A DNA stretch of 64,000 nt from the NCBI GenBank assembly GCA_963682175.1, contig OY821786.1:27302501-27366500 (forward strand). The letters are read 5' to 3'. Position numbers and translations under genes: made by a program. This document shows, one piece after another, positions 22,631-35,056 of this stretch (position 1 is its first letter; every line of letters begins with the position of its first letter). The notes beneath the pieces are model-generated. The model saw only the letters and a list, made by a program, of their open reading frames with translations, made no database searches and was not told the origin of the DNA. The DNA is from Triglochin maritima (Eukaryota > Streptophyta > Magnoliopsida > Alismatales > Juncaginaceae).

Positions 22631-24433
22631 CTTTGTTTACAAGAATAGAAAAATAATATATCTACCGTTACATGCATATTGGGTTTTTTTTTTGTTTTTT
22701 TTTCACTTTTTGGCCTTTTGATTCCCGCAAAGGTGGATACCATCTTTGTTCGAATTTCTTTCTTTCCCACGAAACTTTTGTCCGTTCCCACTCATTCTAA
22801 TAAAAAAAATATTTATCTTAAAAATGTTTCTTTTAAATTTTAATTTAATTAGTCTTCCTTTTGACCTTTGGAAATTTTGGTCTCTTTTTTATTCCCCGAC
22901 ATGAAGTTTTCTCTGATCTTGGAATTGTGAAGGTGTCTTTCCAACTCTTTCTTGTAAACCTACAAATTTGAATTATTTTCTAGAACCCTCTAAGATTTAA
23001 TAAATTATGACTTCACATGACCGATTATGAGGGTTTTGTGGTTGTCATGAATTCATGAAAACAATTCACATAAACACTTCAAATATGATGCATGGTAACC
23101 AATAGATAATTTTTTTATCATTTAAGAACACCATCTTCATGTATTATGCCTCTTTTAGACTTAAGTACCAATTTATCTATTTAAGTCGAGTTTGTTGAGC
23201 TTGCCTGAGGTGGCGATTCAGAATAACTCATATATAATAATACTCAATTATTTATCTTTTAAGTGTTGCTATAATGGGAGATATATTTGAGTACGAGGAG
23301 GACCACAAATATAAACTTTACTTTTCATGAAATAACTACATTACAATATGGTGTGTATAAAAAATTAAAATGAAACCATTTTTTATAAAACTAAAATCTT
23401 TCTGACTCATGTTCATAACATTTTTTGTTACTACAAGGACAAACAATTGTATGAATTCTAAGATCATAGGTCGAACCAATAAAAACTTGCACAAGTCCAA
23501 CCAATTGGATCTTATGACTTATCTCAGGACCTTTACATATCTCTATGTACATGCTCACCGCGGAACACATGTCCAACCAATTGGATCCCAATGTGTTGGA
23601 ACCGTAACACTAGTCATACCACCTGGAACGGCGATAAAAATATTGCATATTATCGTTCCAATAATGTTTGGATTGTCAAGCACTACAAAGCATATACCTC
23701 TTTGGAAATTTGGAAATATTATTAATTTGATAAACCAAAGACAACTAATTTGCACGGGTCCCAATTAACGTGGACGGAAAGCTTCTTCGGGTCCCACACT
23801 ACAGTCTTGCCAACTAAGCATCTGCCACGTGGGACCAAATTAAGCGTCCCGATTTGGCGGCTCAGATCGCACGGCTTAGAAAGAGCCTTTGGGTACCTTT
23901 TGCACCGGCCAACTCGAAAGCAAAAGGAATCAAAGCCAAAGCATTTCCTCGGCTTGGCTATCAGCCTATAACAATTTCGTTTTGCAACCATACCCTCCAA
24001 GTTAGTTGTATTTTGGTTTAAGTTTGCCTATTTTATTTTGCAAGTGCAGTTTATGACGATTGTTGGAATCGGACAAAAAGTTTTTTCTTCACCGTGGTGA
24101 TCTAGTAGATAAAAAATTTCTATAGGAACTTCATGTGTATAAAAGTTGTGTTCTAGGTTCCAACACGTTGACAAATCTGTTAGTTATGTTAAAATCCACG
24201 TGATTATACTAATTAAGCCACCAATATTACTCTTGAAATTGTTTTTGTATATACTGAAACCAGAAAAGGAGAATCAATATGACATTCATTTGAAATTGGG
24301 TGATTTGCTTGGGTATGTGCACCTCTAAACCATCATAATTAGTTCATTACACATGTGTTTTCATTATTTGCTTGGATGCACTTCCATTTCACTTTTATTT
24401 GCTTGTATGCACATTCTCCCTTTGTGGGTCCTA
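22152..24433. other. Intergenic DNA with an (AT)n microsatellite
   Basis: No gene is supported. A (TA)n run lies at about 22596-22628 and T-rich runs at 22686-22705. A direct repeat CCAACCAATTGGATC occurs at 23497-23511 and 23572-23586. Confidence 0.55.
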
Positions 24434-25954
24434 TGTTAGGATCGTGAGTGTCTCTAATTCTAATCACTTTTAACTCTAATTACTTACTTGTTTAACGATC
24501 AAAAATATGTAGCAGAATTTAAAACTAAACAAGCAAGTAAAGGAAAGACAAATGCAAACCACAAGGAGTCGGGGAATTTTTATAGAGGTTCGGTACCCCA
24601 CCCGGGTCCTAATCCTCTCTTGCAAGCTCCGCTCGGATCACCGAGTTCCGCTCACGACTTCACTAACCACTCCCCGTTCCGGACCGGGAGAGAACGCTTT
24701 TACAACCTTCAAACTCGCGAACAACCCTCTCCGAGCTTGGCTCCTCCTCTCACAATCCGAGAGGGACACTGCAGGCTCTCACCGAAGTCTATATACTCTT
24801 GTCTTGGCCTTTCACCAAGACCCTTGCTTCTTGAACAAACAATGAGTGGAACAACACTCTCTAATCTTGAACACACTTTAGTGAGAATATGATTTAACAC
24901 TAAAGGGTGGAAGGTTTGAGGTTTGGAGTGTTTAGAGCTTTCTCTCTAATGTATTGGACAAATAGTAGTGGGAAAGTTGTCTTAAAATGTGTTTTACAAC
25001 TCTATTTATAAGCTCCTAAAGATTTACAGACGTTGGGGATGAATTGGGTAAAGATTGTGTAAGGTACACAAAACAGAAAACTGACAGGACCCAATTCTGA
25101 GTAAGTTCGGTTGATCGGATCGGACTGAACGGTCGACCGTTTGGCAATTTTGATTACAGTTCGGTCGACCGGTTAAGGAATGGTCGACCACCAAAGACTA
25201 TTATCTTGGTACACTTAAGTTATCGGTCGACCACCGAGATAGGTTCGGTCGACCGAAAACCAACATGCTCTTCTGGGTTGACAAACAGGATTGAATTCGG
25301 TCGACCGAAACAAGGTCCACGGTCGACCGAAAACCAACAGGAAGTTTTGGTTTGTCGAGTCTTCTTAAGTTCGGTCGACCGATACACTAAATGTATTTCG
25401 GATATACGGAGATAATACGAATACGACCGTTGGGTATAATACGACAAAACAAACGGTCGGAAAATTGTTGTTACTCGGTCGACCGAAAAGGTCTGGACGG
25501 TCGACCGAACTTGGGCACTAAAACACTAACAGGATATATGATCACTCGGTCGACCGAACGGTCTGTTTCGGTCAACCGAATGTGGGCAGACTGTTTAGGT
25601 TTTGGTTTAGTGTTTTCCGGTCTAAGTTTGGGTGATCTATTGAAGTCCAAATTATATGAAATTTCGTGTGTGACTTCTGTAGGGAACCTAATGTGTGTTT
25701 GAGTAGTTTTTAGCTCAAGTATGCTCAATTACACAAAGTTCCTAAGACTCAAAGAAGTACAAATTACATGTCTTCAAATGAGCTTAATTACATGTCTTGA
25801 CTTGATTTCCTTTCTTCCTTGAGCCTTGATCACCTGTAGAGGTTAGCACAAAGCAATATATATGCAATGCAACATGTGTGATACTCTACATTATCACAAT
25901 TAAGATTAGGTTGATTAAATCATCAAAACATAGATTAAGGCCAAAATACCAACA
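24434..25954 (-). repeat. 3' LTR of Copia-1 (1,521 bp)
   Basis: On the minus strand it begins TGTTGGTATTTTGGCC and ends CTCACGATCCTAACA. U3 contains about nine exact copies of CGGTCGACCG between 25130 and 25555, plus variants such as TGGTCGACCA (25181-25190). An inverted TATA box (TATTTATA, 25003-25010) lies about 120 bp beyond the array. Partial copies occur at 35057-35742 and 35743-36943. Confidence 0.85.
25130..25570 (-). promoter_or_regulatory. CGGTCGACCG palindrome array in the Copia-1 LTR
   Basis: Exact copies start at 25130, 25162, 25246, 25298, 25320, 25372, 25476, 25498 and 25546. Imperfect copies lie between them. Spacing is irregular (22-104 bp). Several are extended to TTCGGTCGACCGAA. 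Confidence 0.6.
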
Positions 25955-26599
25955 ATCTCCCTTTTTTACGATGGCAACCTATATCTTAATATTTGATGTT
26001 TTTAGATATAAATTATGCATATAAATGCTCCCCCTATGAATGTGCATAGTTTTTGTTCAATTTAGTCAAATTTCAAGTTACCCCATTAATTATCTCTCCC
26101 TCTTTGACATCCATAAAAAATTACAAAATATAAGCATTGAATTGTGGATGTCTTATAATGAAGTTGCCCCCCCTAAATTTTGCACTTCATTACACTAAGA
26201 AAATGATGTTCATTAAGCTCCCCCTATCATTATGATTTTTCGATTAAGTTCAATTCTTAATTCTCTTCTACTAACATCAAGCAAATATTACAATATAGCA
26301 TTTAATGTATTCATTTCCCCTTATTGACATCCATTTACAAATTTGACATTTAAGCAAAGGATGTGATTCAAATTTAAAGATTTGCAATGAATGAATATAT
26401 GATTTGTCAATTTACCATATTAAATCCTAGACTAGAACCAATTTATTGAAAATTTTAGAGGATAAGAAATTATACCCACTTTGAAACTTGAATTTGTTTT
26501 ATCCTTCATTCGGTGATGCAACCGGCGTTGAATTTGACTCTTAAGCTTGCCCGATTACCACCGATTTCCTTCTCAAGCACCTACAAGTGTAGATTTTGG

Positions 26600-27758
26600 T
26601 ACCCATTTTTGTTTGGGTCCATTCAATATAGCTTTTGGTACCCATACCTAAGTGGATTTAGGTACCCAAACACTTGAGGTTCTTCTCATGGCAATGTGAT
26701 GCTTTCCATTTATACTATCTTGAACAAGATGGTTTTTAACATAAAACACATTATAGCCTAAATCATGTTTGTCTAAAGATTGTCTTTGATTTCCTAAAAG
26801 CATATCAAGATTTTTCTTGTCATTTGTGAACTTATGCAAGTCATTAATCAAGGTTTTATTAGATGCATTTAGTTCACTATTTTTAATCACAAGAGATTCA
26901 TTTATGCATTTAAGTTTTTGAATTTAAGAAGTATTCTTTTCATTCATTCGATGCATGTGAATCTCTAATTGGACACATTTGTTGGTCATGCAATTCAAGT
27001 CATTCAATAATATCTTGCTTTCAAGATAAGATACATCAATTTTCTCAAGCAAGTGATTCTTTTCATTTTCAATGACTATCAATAACATGAGATGAGTTGA
27101 GTTTATTTTTCAGTTTCTCATTCTCATCTTTTAAACACGCATTCTCTAAAGTGATTTTGTCAAGTTTAGCAAGCAAATCATTTTTCTCATCCAAGATGGA
27201 GTCTTTAATATATTGTAGATCATTTGCTTGCTTATTAGCTAGTTGATTCTTTTCACAAACCACTTTATATCTAGCAACTAAATCATGAAAAGCATGTTGT
27301 AGTTCTTTAAAAGAATATGTTCCATTAGTTGAACTACAACTAGAACTATTGCTAGAGCTAGATGACACCTCGATTTCGTCCCCCTCTAATGCCATGTAGC
27401 TCTTTTGGGCAACTTCTCCTTTGGATGAGCTTGATGAGGAATAAGATGTGGAGGTGTTCTTGTCCCATCTTTCTTGAGATTCATCCATTGATGTCAATTC
27501 ATCTTCACTTGAGTTTAGTGAAGTGTTTCCAAAATAATCTTCGAGTCTTTGCCAAATATCATGTGCACTTTCACAAGAACAAATCACATTAAAAAGTTCA
27601 CTTGCAAGTGCACAATATAACACATTAATGGCTTTAGCATTTGAAGAGGATTGTTTTTCATATTCTAAACTCCATTGTTTAAAATCATACGTAGATGTTT
27701 CATATGGAGTTTGAATCATGGACCACATGTTTGAATTCATGGATAAAAACTTTTTCAT
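26600..27758 (-). pseudogene. gag: Copia gag remnant
   Basis: The N-terminal part (from 27758) reads MKKFLSMNSNMWSMIQ and contains a gag core up to ..RLEDYFG. It is then fused to a serine-rich and coiled-coil region (27069-27500), as if a central block including the rest of the core had been deleted. A further fragment with LLGNQRQSLDKHDLGYN lies at 26890-26648 in another frame. This type of protein forms the virus-like particle of SIRE-type copia elements. It is broken here. Confidence 0.7.
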
Positions 27759-27878
27759 TTTATCTTTCCATGAAAAAAAAATTGTTCCATCAAAATAGGG
27801 TGGTCTAGATGAATCATAAGATGTGGATGCAATTCGGTCATGCTAAAATTACGGTTAAGTAATTAAATTAGCTAACAA

Positions 27879-27891
27879 GGCTCTGATACCA
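27879..27891 (-). other. Primer binding site, initiator Met tRNA type (Copia-1)
   Basis: The minus strand reads TGGTATCAGAGCC, the usual Ty1/copia primer site, three bases from the LTR end CCTAACA. Confidence 0.88.
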
Positions 27892-27911
27892 AATGTTAGG
27901 ATCGTGAGGGT

Positions 27912-28434
27912 TGATTGAACGTTTTAATTATAACCGCAAGTGCACGGCCGCGTTGAAGCGGAGGCAAATACGGGTCAATCCACAGGGAGGTGTGTCAACT
28001 TTAGTTTGTTCGAATCCGAGTGGGAAAGAAAGGAGAGAAATGAGTTATGATCTAAACTACACTACAATGCGAAAGGAATTGGAAATACGTAATAAAACTA
28101 AACCTCATAGGAGATAGAGAAAGAATGTGAATACAAAGATATGTGTATGTGTGTTTCAATTATGCTCATCACAACATGTAGTGCATGAAAATCATAAAAC
28201 TAAATCCAACTTTGCCACCACATGAAATAAGATAACACAATATCATTAAAACATACAATACAATAATTGGAATGAAGCTAAATGAAATCATGTATAAAGA
28301 CCAAACCTCACTATGCCTCCACATGAAGTAAGATTTTATTTTGGTAGCCCTTAGCTATGCAACACATGAGTTTTTACTTACCTTGATATTGTGATATATT
28401 CGATAGCCCTTAGTTAGTCTATATTACAATTGAT
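27912..28434 (-). repeat. Athila-like LTR fragment, minus strand
   Basis: The left end TGATTGAACG and the following sequence are the inverted 3' end of the gypsy LTR family (compare 14480-14569), including the CGTGCACTTGCGG motif. Only about 520 bp are present. It truncates both Copia-1 and Copia-2. Confidence 0.7.
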
Positions 28435-28561
28435 AGGATCTTGGATTACTGCATTTACGGTCAAAATTTTATTTGCAGTATTTACATTTATATTCGATAT
28501 ATATGTATGTATTTTAAAACATAAAATTGACATAAAATCCTATATAATTTATTTTGTAGAA

Positions 28562-29533
28562 ATGTCTAATATCCAACCAATTGTGCGATCTATGATCGAA
28601 AAGAATCCTTTGCAAAATGATGGCTCAAACTTTATGAGATGGCAACTCAATCTTAATATCGTGTTGAGGTTTGAAAAACTATCTCATATTTTGGATGGTG
28701 AAATCCCAAAATTGAATGAGAAGGCAACCGGTAATGAGAAAGAGGCGATAGCCAAGTGGGAAGACCAAGAGAACCAAGTTGACGGTCTAATATTGGCATC
28801 CATGGGTGACTCGCTTCAAGCGAAATACTTGGATTCAAAACCCAAGAAGACCATGGAAGCTTTAACAAAGATGTTCATGGATAGTGCCCGAAAGGAGCGT
28901 TATAAGACCACCATCGCACTCACAAGGTGCCATATGGCGGAGGGAACATCGGTATCCATGCATTTTCTCACGATGCAAGGATACCTTGAGAAATTGTCGA
29001 AGCTCTCTTCTCCAATGCCCGAGGACATTGCCGAAGATCTGATTCTTGGCTCTCTAGCCCCATCCTTTAAGGACTTTGTGATGCACTATCATGTGCGTGA
29101 AAAAGGGGTGAGTCTTGAGGAACTTCACAACGCTCTCAAAACGACAGAAGTTGACATGGGCAAGGGTCGGGACAATCACGTCCTAGCCGTCCATGAGAGG
29201 AGCAAAAAGATCAACAAAGGTGAAGGCAAATTTACCAAAGATACGTCAATCAAGAGCATGGGAGTAGGAGGTGCTCATAGGAGTGCCTCAAAGGGGAAAT
29301 CTTTCAAATCTCCAACTCCCAACACGGAGTGCTTTCACTGCGGTGAAAAAGGACACATCCGACCTAATTGCCCCAAGTACAAGGAAGTCCTTGAAAATGG
29401 GATGATTGAACGTAGGCGCCCGAGAAACACCGTAGGTATGTCTGTTATTGTTATGAATTTAATCACCTTTGTCCATGATTTGGTAATAGTTACCGGATCT
29501 TGTGCTGACATAATTATGATGTGCAACTATTAA
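28562..29533 (+). pseudogene. gag: Copia gag with CCHC zinc knuckle and start of protease
   Basis: The ATG at 28562 opens MSNIQPIVRSMIEKNPLQND. The frame is also open upstream to 28430, but that part belongs to the LTR. The UBN2/gag-like core is followed by a zinc knuckle, CFHCGEKGHIRPNC (about 29330-29371). Beyond about 29430 the frame enters the protease, where the expected D-S/T-G catalytic motif reads VTG (29487-29495), so the catalytic Asp is gone. The frame stops at 29531-29533. The gag part is still intact as an ORF of about 280 codons. Confidence 0.8.
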
Positions 29534-29959
29534 AGGATAGGAAGGAACTCGTGGAGAACGAGATGATATTGAAGATTGAAAATAGTACAAGCATCGCTGC
29601 GATTGTACAAGATTCTATGGAACTTCAATAGTCTAGTGATTTAAATTTATGCTTTGAAGAATGTTTGTTATATGCCTTCGATTAGCAAGAACATTTCTGT
29701 ATCATGTTTTTTATATGGATAACTTAATATATATTTCTAATTCTTGCTTGTCTATATCGAAGAATGGAATTCTCTATGCAAATGCATTCATTTGGAATGA
29801 CTTCTTTTTGCTTGAAATGAATAATAAACAAACTCAAACAAACAATAACAGAAGGAACTAAGATAACTCACGTGAATGATGGAATCTTGTAGCACTATCG
29901 GATTGGTCAAATAAATGACCAAGAAACCTTTCAAGAAGAAAGGAACGAAAACGAATGAC

Positions 29960-32300
29960 TAATTGGATATGATACATTCTAATGTATGTGGTCCGATAAG
30001 TGCAAGTGCGAGAGACGGTTTAAGGTACTTCATTTTGTTCACGGACAACTGTAGTCATTATGGCTATATTTGTCTAACGGGAAGCAAAAGTGAATTCTTT
30101 GACAAGTTCAAGGAATTCGAGGATGGAGTAGTGAACCGACTCAACAAGAATATCGAGTCTCTATGAAAGGTTCGTAGGGGTGAGTACTTAGGATACCTAA
30201 TTTGACTCATTCCTAAAGTAGGAATAGGATATTGCTCGACATGGTTCGATCAATGATAAGTCAATCTAAATTGCCTATTTACTTTTGGAATTATGCACTA
30301 CAAATAATGACAAACTCACTAAATAATGTTCCATCCAAATCCGTAGAGAAGATGTCTTGTGAGCTATGGAGTTGAAAGACACCTAAGCTCGACTTTCTCA
30401 AGATTTGGGGTTGTGAGGTATACATCAAGAAATTGATGTCAACCAAGCTTCAACCAAAAGTGGATAAGTGCTTCTTTACAGGTTGTCCTCGTATGACAAG
30501 AGGATACTACTTTTGGTGTATCACCTCCAATCGAAAGATTGTAGAGAGAAATATGGTTTTTTCTGGAATTTCTGGAAAAGAGAGAAAAGTAGTGGGAGTA
30601 GAGTTAAGCTTGAGGAAACTCAAGATACTCTACAAGATCATGATGTGAATGTTGCATTCAAGATCATGAAGGCCCAACCGAGATTCATTTGATTAGTGGG
30701 AGCATGAGCGAGAGATTCTTACAAGAAATTGGGAGAGAATCTCAATCATCCCCACCTAGTGTACGTTCGAGAGTTGAACGTGAACCTATTCCTCAAGAAA
30801 TTGTGGAAGAAGTTCGAGAGACACGAGAAGAACCAAAAGAATAGAGAAGGTCAACGAGGGACAAGAAGAAACCCAATAAGTATGTGGGACTTCATGAGAT
30901 CATGGTACTAGATACCAATGATCCCTTGACCTTCCAAGAAGCAATGGAAAGAAAAGACTCCAAACTATGGTTAAAGGCCATGGAATCCGAAGTAGAATCC
31001 ATGTATGATAATCAAGTATGGAACTTGATTTGACTTCCTCAAGAGAAAATATCATTTAGTATAAATGAGCTTTTAGGAGGAAGATAGACATGGATAGTAA
31101 CTTGACAACCTACGAAGCAAGGCTTGTAGCAAAAGTTATACTCAAATTCAAGAAATTGACTTTGATGAGATTTTTAAGAGGTTGCCCTATTAAAAATCTA
31201 TTCGGATTATGCTCACTATTACTGCATTTCACAATTGTGAGATATGGAAGATGGATATCAAGATACATCTATTCGGATTATGCTCAAGATTTTGATGATC
31301 CAAATAATAGCGAGAAGAAATGCAAGTTTCGAGAATCCATTTATGGATTGAAGCAAGCATCGAGGAGTTGGAACAAACGCTTTGAAGAAGAGGTGAAGAA
31401 GATTCACTTCATTCAAAGTAAAGGAAAACCTTGTTGATACAAGGAGATTACTGGGAGCCATGTAGTACTTCTGATCTTATATGTCGATGACATATTGCTC
31501 ATGAGCAATCATATACCTTTGCATTAGCAAAACGAGAAATTTCATTTTCAATGAAAAGAAATGGACGAGGCTCAACACATATTGAGAATCAAGATACATT
31601 GAGATACATCCCGTAGACTCATTAGCTTCAGTCAACGTCAAACATTGGCAAGGTCTTGGAAATGTTCAGGGTGGACAATTCCGATATGGACAATGTGCCA
31701 ATAAGTATGAGTATATGTGTGCAACTCAAGAAGTCTCAACGTGCTCAATCACGCAAAGACTTGGAGTACATGAAGGTATCCCTTATGCTTCGGCAAAAGG
31801 AAGGACCATGTACATGATGACTTGCACAAGACTCAATATCTCGTATGCTCTAAATGTGACAAGAGGTCACCAATCCAACGCAAGTCCTAATCGTAGGATT
31901 GCGGTCAAGAATATTCTGAAGTACCTTAACCGGACTGAAGATAAGGTTCCTGTTTATGGAAGACAAAGGAGAAAATAGCTGAGGGCTATTTTGATGCAAT
32001 TCTCATAGGAATTCTTGACAATAGGAGGTTGGAATGATGATGCGTCATCATTATCGAAGGTGGAGGTATGAGCTAGTGTAGTTAGGAGTAATATCACTAC
32101 AACTAACTCAGCCACCAACGAAAGACAAAATAAATAAATAGGTGGACACAACAGTAACACAACTGATCCATTCAACAAACCTTCATACCAAGCTAAGAGA
32201 CGAAATATATTTCGAGACCATGGATCCGAGGATCCATGTGGATTGGCTTGATAGGTGATTTGAGAAGTTACCCTAGTTATTAATGTTTTATGCATTGAGA
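29960..32300 (+). pseudogene. pol: Copia integrase, reverse transcriptase and RNase H remnants
   Basis: The integrase start (DMIHSNVCGPISASARDGLR, about 29966-30025) and its later core (about 30430-30560) are followed by RT pieces. These include FRESIYGLKQASRSWNKRF (about 31328-31384) and the catalytic box LYVDDILL (about 31478-31501). RT and RNase H C-terminal pieces lie at 31760-31970 and 32100-32230. Frames change often and stops are frequent. No active product is possible. Confidence 0.75.
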
Positions 32301-33076
32301 ATGTATGTGAAAGAAAACTTTGATAACAAGTGGGAGATTGAAGGGAATGTGTTCTAAAGTTTTACTTTTAAATGTCAATTATTATGAATTGAATGAGAAA
32401 TCATTTTGTTCCTTGTTTATGTTATTCGTCTTTTAGAAGTGTTAAGGAAGAGGCTCTTGGTCCTTAACCGTAGAGCTCTAAAAGATATTGGTTTGCATAA
32501 AACAAAAGATATTCGCAATCATGGTAATAACATGGGACATTTATTACCGAGTTAAGATTGTCGTGTTGGTCATAGATCATTGTAGCTCTACAAGTGAGTG
32601 ACAACACGGGTACACAAAAGAGGAAGATATTACTTTTGTATAGTGAATAGACCTAATAAGTAAAACATTATAGAATTGTGTTTTCTGTGTCATTAATGTT
32701 TTACTATGTCCTTGGTCCTTTGATATGAGACTTATATCCGATCACTTAAGGAGTTCTTAATTAGACTAGTGTCTTAAGCTATCAATGAGTGTAGTGCAAA
32801 GACATTAGTTGGTTAAGTATGACTTTTGTTGGAGAAGATAGTTAGTCAAAAGATTATCATTGCCCCTCTTAAATGAGTGATGATATTAGTGGGCCCCTTG
32901 ATAAAGCAAAGTTATAATGTGCACAATGTGATTTGAGTTAAGTCACATATTTATAACTAGCTTAAAGAGATCAAGAAATGAATACTAATACAAAGATGAC
33001 ACAATACTACTTTGTGTGTATTCTTAATATCATGAGGCAAGGGACAGACACAAGTGGTGCACTCCATCACTAAATG

Positions 33077-33664
33077 TAGGGGTGCACATGGGTTGGGTTC
33101 AACCCGAAACCCAACCCGAACCCGACTGGTCGGGTCGAGTTGGGTTGGGTTGGAGAGGGGTTCGGGTCGGGTCGGGTTGGGAAAATCAAAAACCCGAATT
33201 TTCGGGTCGGGTTCGGGTTGAGAGGGTCGGGTTGACCCAACCCAACCCGAACCCGATTTTTTTATTTTTTTTATTTGTTTTAATTTTTTTTTTATTTTTT
33301 CCCAAATTAACCGGTCGACCGAACATCCCTCGGTCGACCGAACATCCCTCGGTCGACCGAACATCCCTCGGTCGACCGAACATCACTCGGTCGACCGTTT
33401 CCAACCCGAAAATTTCGGGTTTTCAAGCCACCGGTCGACCGTTTAAGCACCGGTCGACCGAACCCGACCAAGTTTGGGAGAAAAATTCCAAATTCGGGTT
33501 CAACCCGATCCAACCCGACCCAACCCGAAAATTTCGGGTCAGGTTGGGTTGAACCCAAACCGGTTCGGGTTCGGGTTGGGTTGGGTTTTTTCCCAACCCG
33601 AAAATTTCGGGTTGGGTCGGGTTGAGGCCCAAACCCGACCCAACCCGACCCATGTGCACCCCTA
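33077..33664 (+). mobile_element. Non-autonomous hAT MITE (588 bp) with palindrome array
   Basis: The ends are TAGGGGTGCACATGGGT and its inverse ACCCATGTGCACCCCTA, flanked by a perfect 8-bp TSD, ACTAAATG (33069-33076 and 33665-33672). Both the TIR type and TSD length are hAT features. It has no coding capacity. Both arms are runs of GGGTTCGGGTCGGGTT-type units, so the element could fold into a large hairpin. The centre holds CGGTCGACCG at exact 19-bp steps. Confidence 0.92.
33312..33460 (+). repeat. 19-bp periodic CGGTCGACCG array in the MITE
   Basis: Exact palindromes start at 33312, 33331, 33350, 33369 and 33388 (19-bp steps; unit CGGTCGACCGAACATCCCT), and at 33432 and 33451 (again 19 bp). 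Confidence 0.9.
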
Positions 33665-35056
33665 ACTAAATGGGTCGGGTTTTGGTTCAAGTGGAACTAA
33701 GACATCTAACTAATTGGGAGCTATAATGTGTAGCTAGATACCGCTTATAGCTTGTGATATTAAGCTCTTAATATCACTGCCAACTTAGTCTAGATCCTCC
33801 CATAGGTCACACCGCAAAAACCGGGAAACAAGAAGCTTGATTTTTGGTTCATATGATGTGTCGGGTTTCTTATAGAAAATATGACACATGTGGTGAACAA
33901 GTAAAATCAATTATGTTGTATATAACATAATTAGAATCATGATAAATTCATATGAGATGCATATATTATGGGGTGCAATAATTTATTATTGCATAGGATA
34001 ATATATTGCATAAGTTGTGAATTTGCTAAAACCCCTAAAGTTCAAATTTTGTTGGAAATAAATCCAAAATTTGGAAAACGCAAAATCGGGTAGAAGTTCG
34101 GTAATCCGTTATGGTTCGGTCGACCGAAGGATCCGTAGATCGGTCAACCGAACGTGGAACAGATGGTCAAGTTGATTGACCGAACTTGACCAAAGTGCCT
34201 GGAACTCTGGATCGGTGTACCGAACCAGAAACGGTCGACCGAAAAATGTCCAGTTCTGATATTTTCGGTTAACCGAATGGCATTCGGTCAAAGACGCGAA
34301 TACGTCCGAACGGTTAAGAAGAATTATTCTCCTTAAGAATCGGTCATCCGTCAAGTGCACGGAAATCCGAACGTTACATATTCGGTTAACCGAGTATGTC
34401 TCGGTAGACCGAGTCCCGATCGATTTTCTGCCTTTGATAATTAAGAGATTAATTTGATCGATGGTTGGATTAGCTCCAAACTTTGTCAAACATTTTGTGG
34501 GTGCATATAATGCATTTTGGAATTAGTTTGTGAGAGAAAATGTCAAGAAAACATGCCTTAAGAATAACCATGAGTGAGAATAAGATTGGAGCCTATAAAT
34601 AGGTCCTTATTCTCCTTAATTATGTTAGAAGTTTTGCTAAATATTTTCTCTCCTAATTCACCACAAAAAGCCACAAAAATTCTCTTAGTTTTTTAAGTCT
34701 TTGGAAGGAGAAATCTCAGAGATTAAGGAAGGGATTTGTAGCTAGATTCTAAGCTAGTTTGGAGATTGATTGGCTAGCTCATTTCTCTCCAACCTTGTTT
34801 AGGGTTTCGGTGAACACTCGGAGGCATCCGGCACAACGAGAAACGACGATCGTCTTCCTCAACGTCTCTGGAACATCAAGAAGTTTTAGAGAACTTCTAG
34901 GTATGAATTTCGGAGTCCCTTGTGTTTGTTTTAATAAGTTTTGAAACTAGTTATTAAAACAACTGATACATGTATGAAATAAATTATAGAAAATTTTATT
35001 TGATCCTTATTATACATAAAAATTTAAAAAATATATATGTATAATTAAACATGAAA

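Larger units (their letters stand above)
24434..27910 (-). mobile_element. Ty1/copia element, minus strand, pol deleted (Copia-1)
   Basis: On the minus strand: a 5' LTR reduced to about 17 bp (27894-27910), a PBS (27879-27891), a gag remnant (27758-26600), non-coding sequence, a PPT at about 25956-25969 (AAAAAAGGGAGATTG type) and a full 3' LTR (25954-24434). There is no protease, integrase or RT. The 5' LTR is cut off by another LTR fragment. The PBS, PPT and gag type place it in the SIRE-like part of Ty1/copia; the lineage is less certain. Confidence 0.8.
28435..35056 (+). mobile_element. Degenerate Ty1/copia element (Copia-2)
   Basis: In order: a 5' LTR tail (about 28435-28545, matching 34930-35056), gag with zinc knuckle (28562-29413), degraded protease, integrase, RT and RNase H (about 29430-32300), a PPT (about 32325-32340, AGTGGGAGATTG type) and a 3' LTR (about 32349-35056) that holds a MITE. 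The coding order gag-PR-IN-RT-RH is diagnostic of Ty1/copia. The PBS is not recognisable. Pol is full of stops and frameshifts. Confidence 0.8.
32349..35056 (+). repeat. 3' LTR of Copia-2 with internal MITE
   Basis: It starts TGTGTTCTAAAGTTTTAC after the PPT and ends near ATGAAATCCTAC. U3 has palindromic sites at 34117-34126 and 34232-34241 (CGGTCGACCG), and at 34265-34276 and 34382-34393 (TCGGTTAACCGA). TATAAATA lies at 34594-34601. Without the 588-bp MITE and one 8-bp TSD copy the LTR is about 2.1 kb. Its first 700 bp recur inverted at 36945-37650. Confidence 0.7.

Noticed and set aside
23497..23586. Direct repeat CCAACCAATTGGATC as a transposon end
   Set aside because: Only two copies, same orientation, with no TIR, TSD or coding remnant nearby.
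24488..24892. Plus-strand open frame of 134 codons
   Set aside because: It lies antisense in the R-U5 part of the Copia-1 LTR, and a second frame is open over the same bases; there is no homology.
25130..25570. Regularly repeated palindromes that resemble a CRISPR repeat array
   Set aside because: The units are only 10-14 bp, spacing is irregular, they lie inside LTRs of a plant genome, and there are no cas genes.
33082..33690. Open frames on both strands through the hAT MITE
   Set aside because: They are a by-product of the GGGTTCGGGTCGGGTT repeats. The peptides are simple repeats of N, P, T, R and G.
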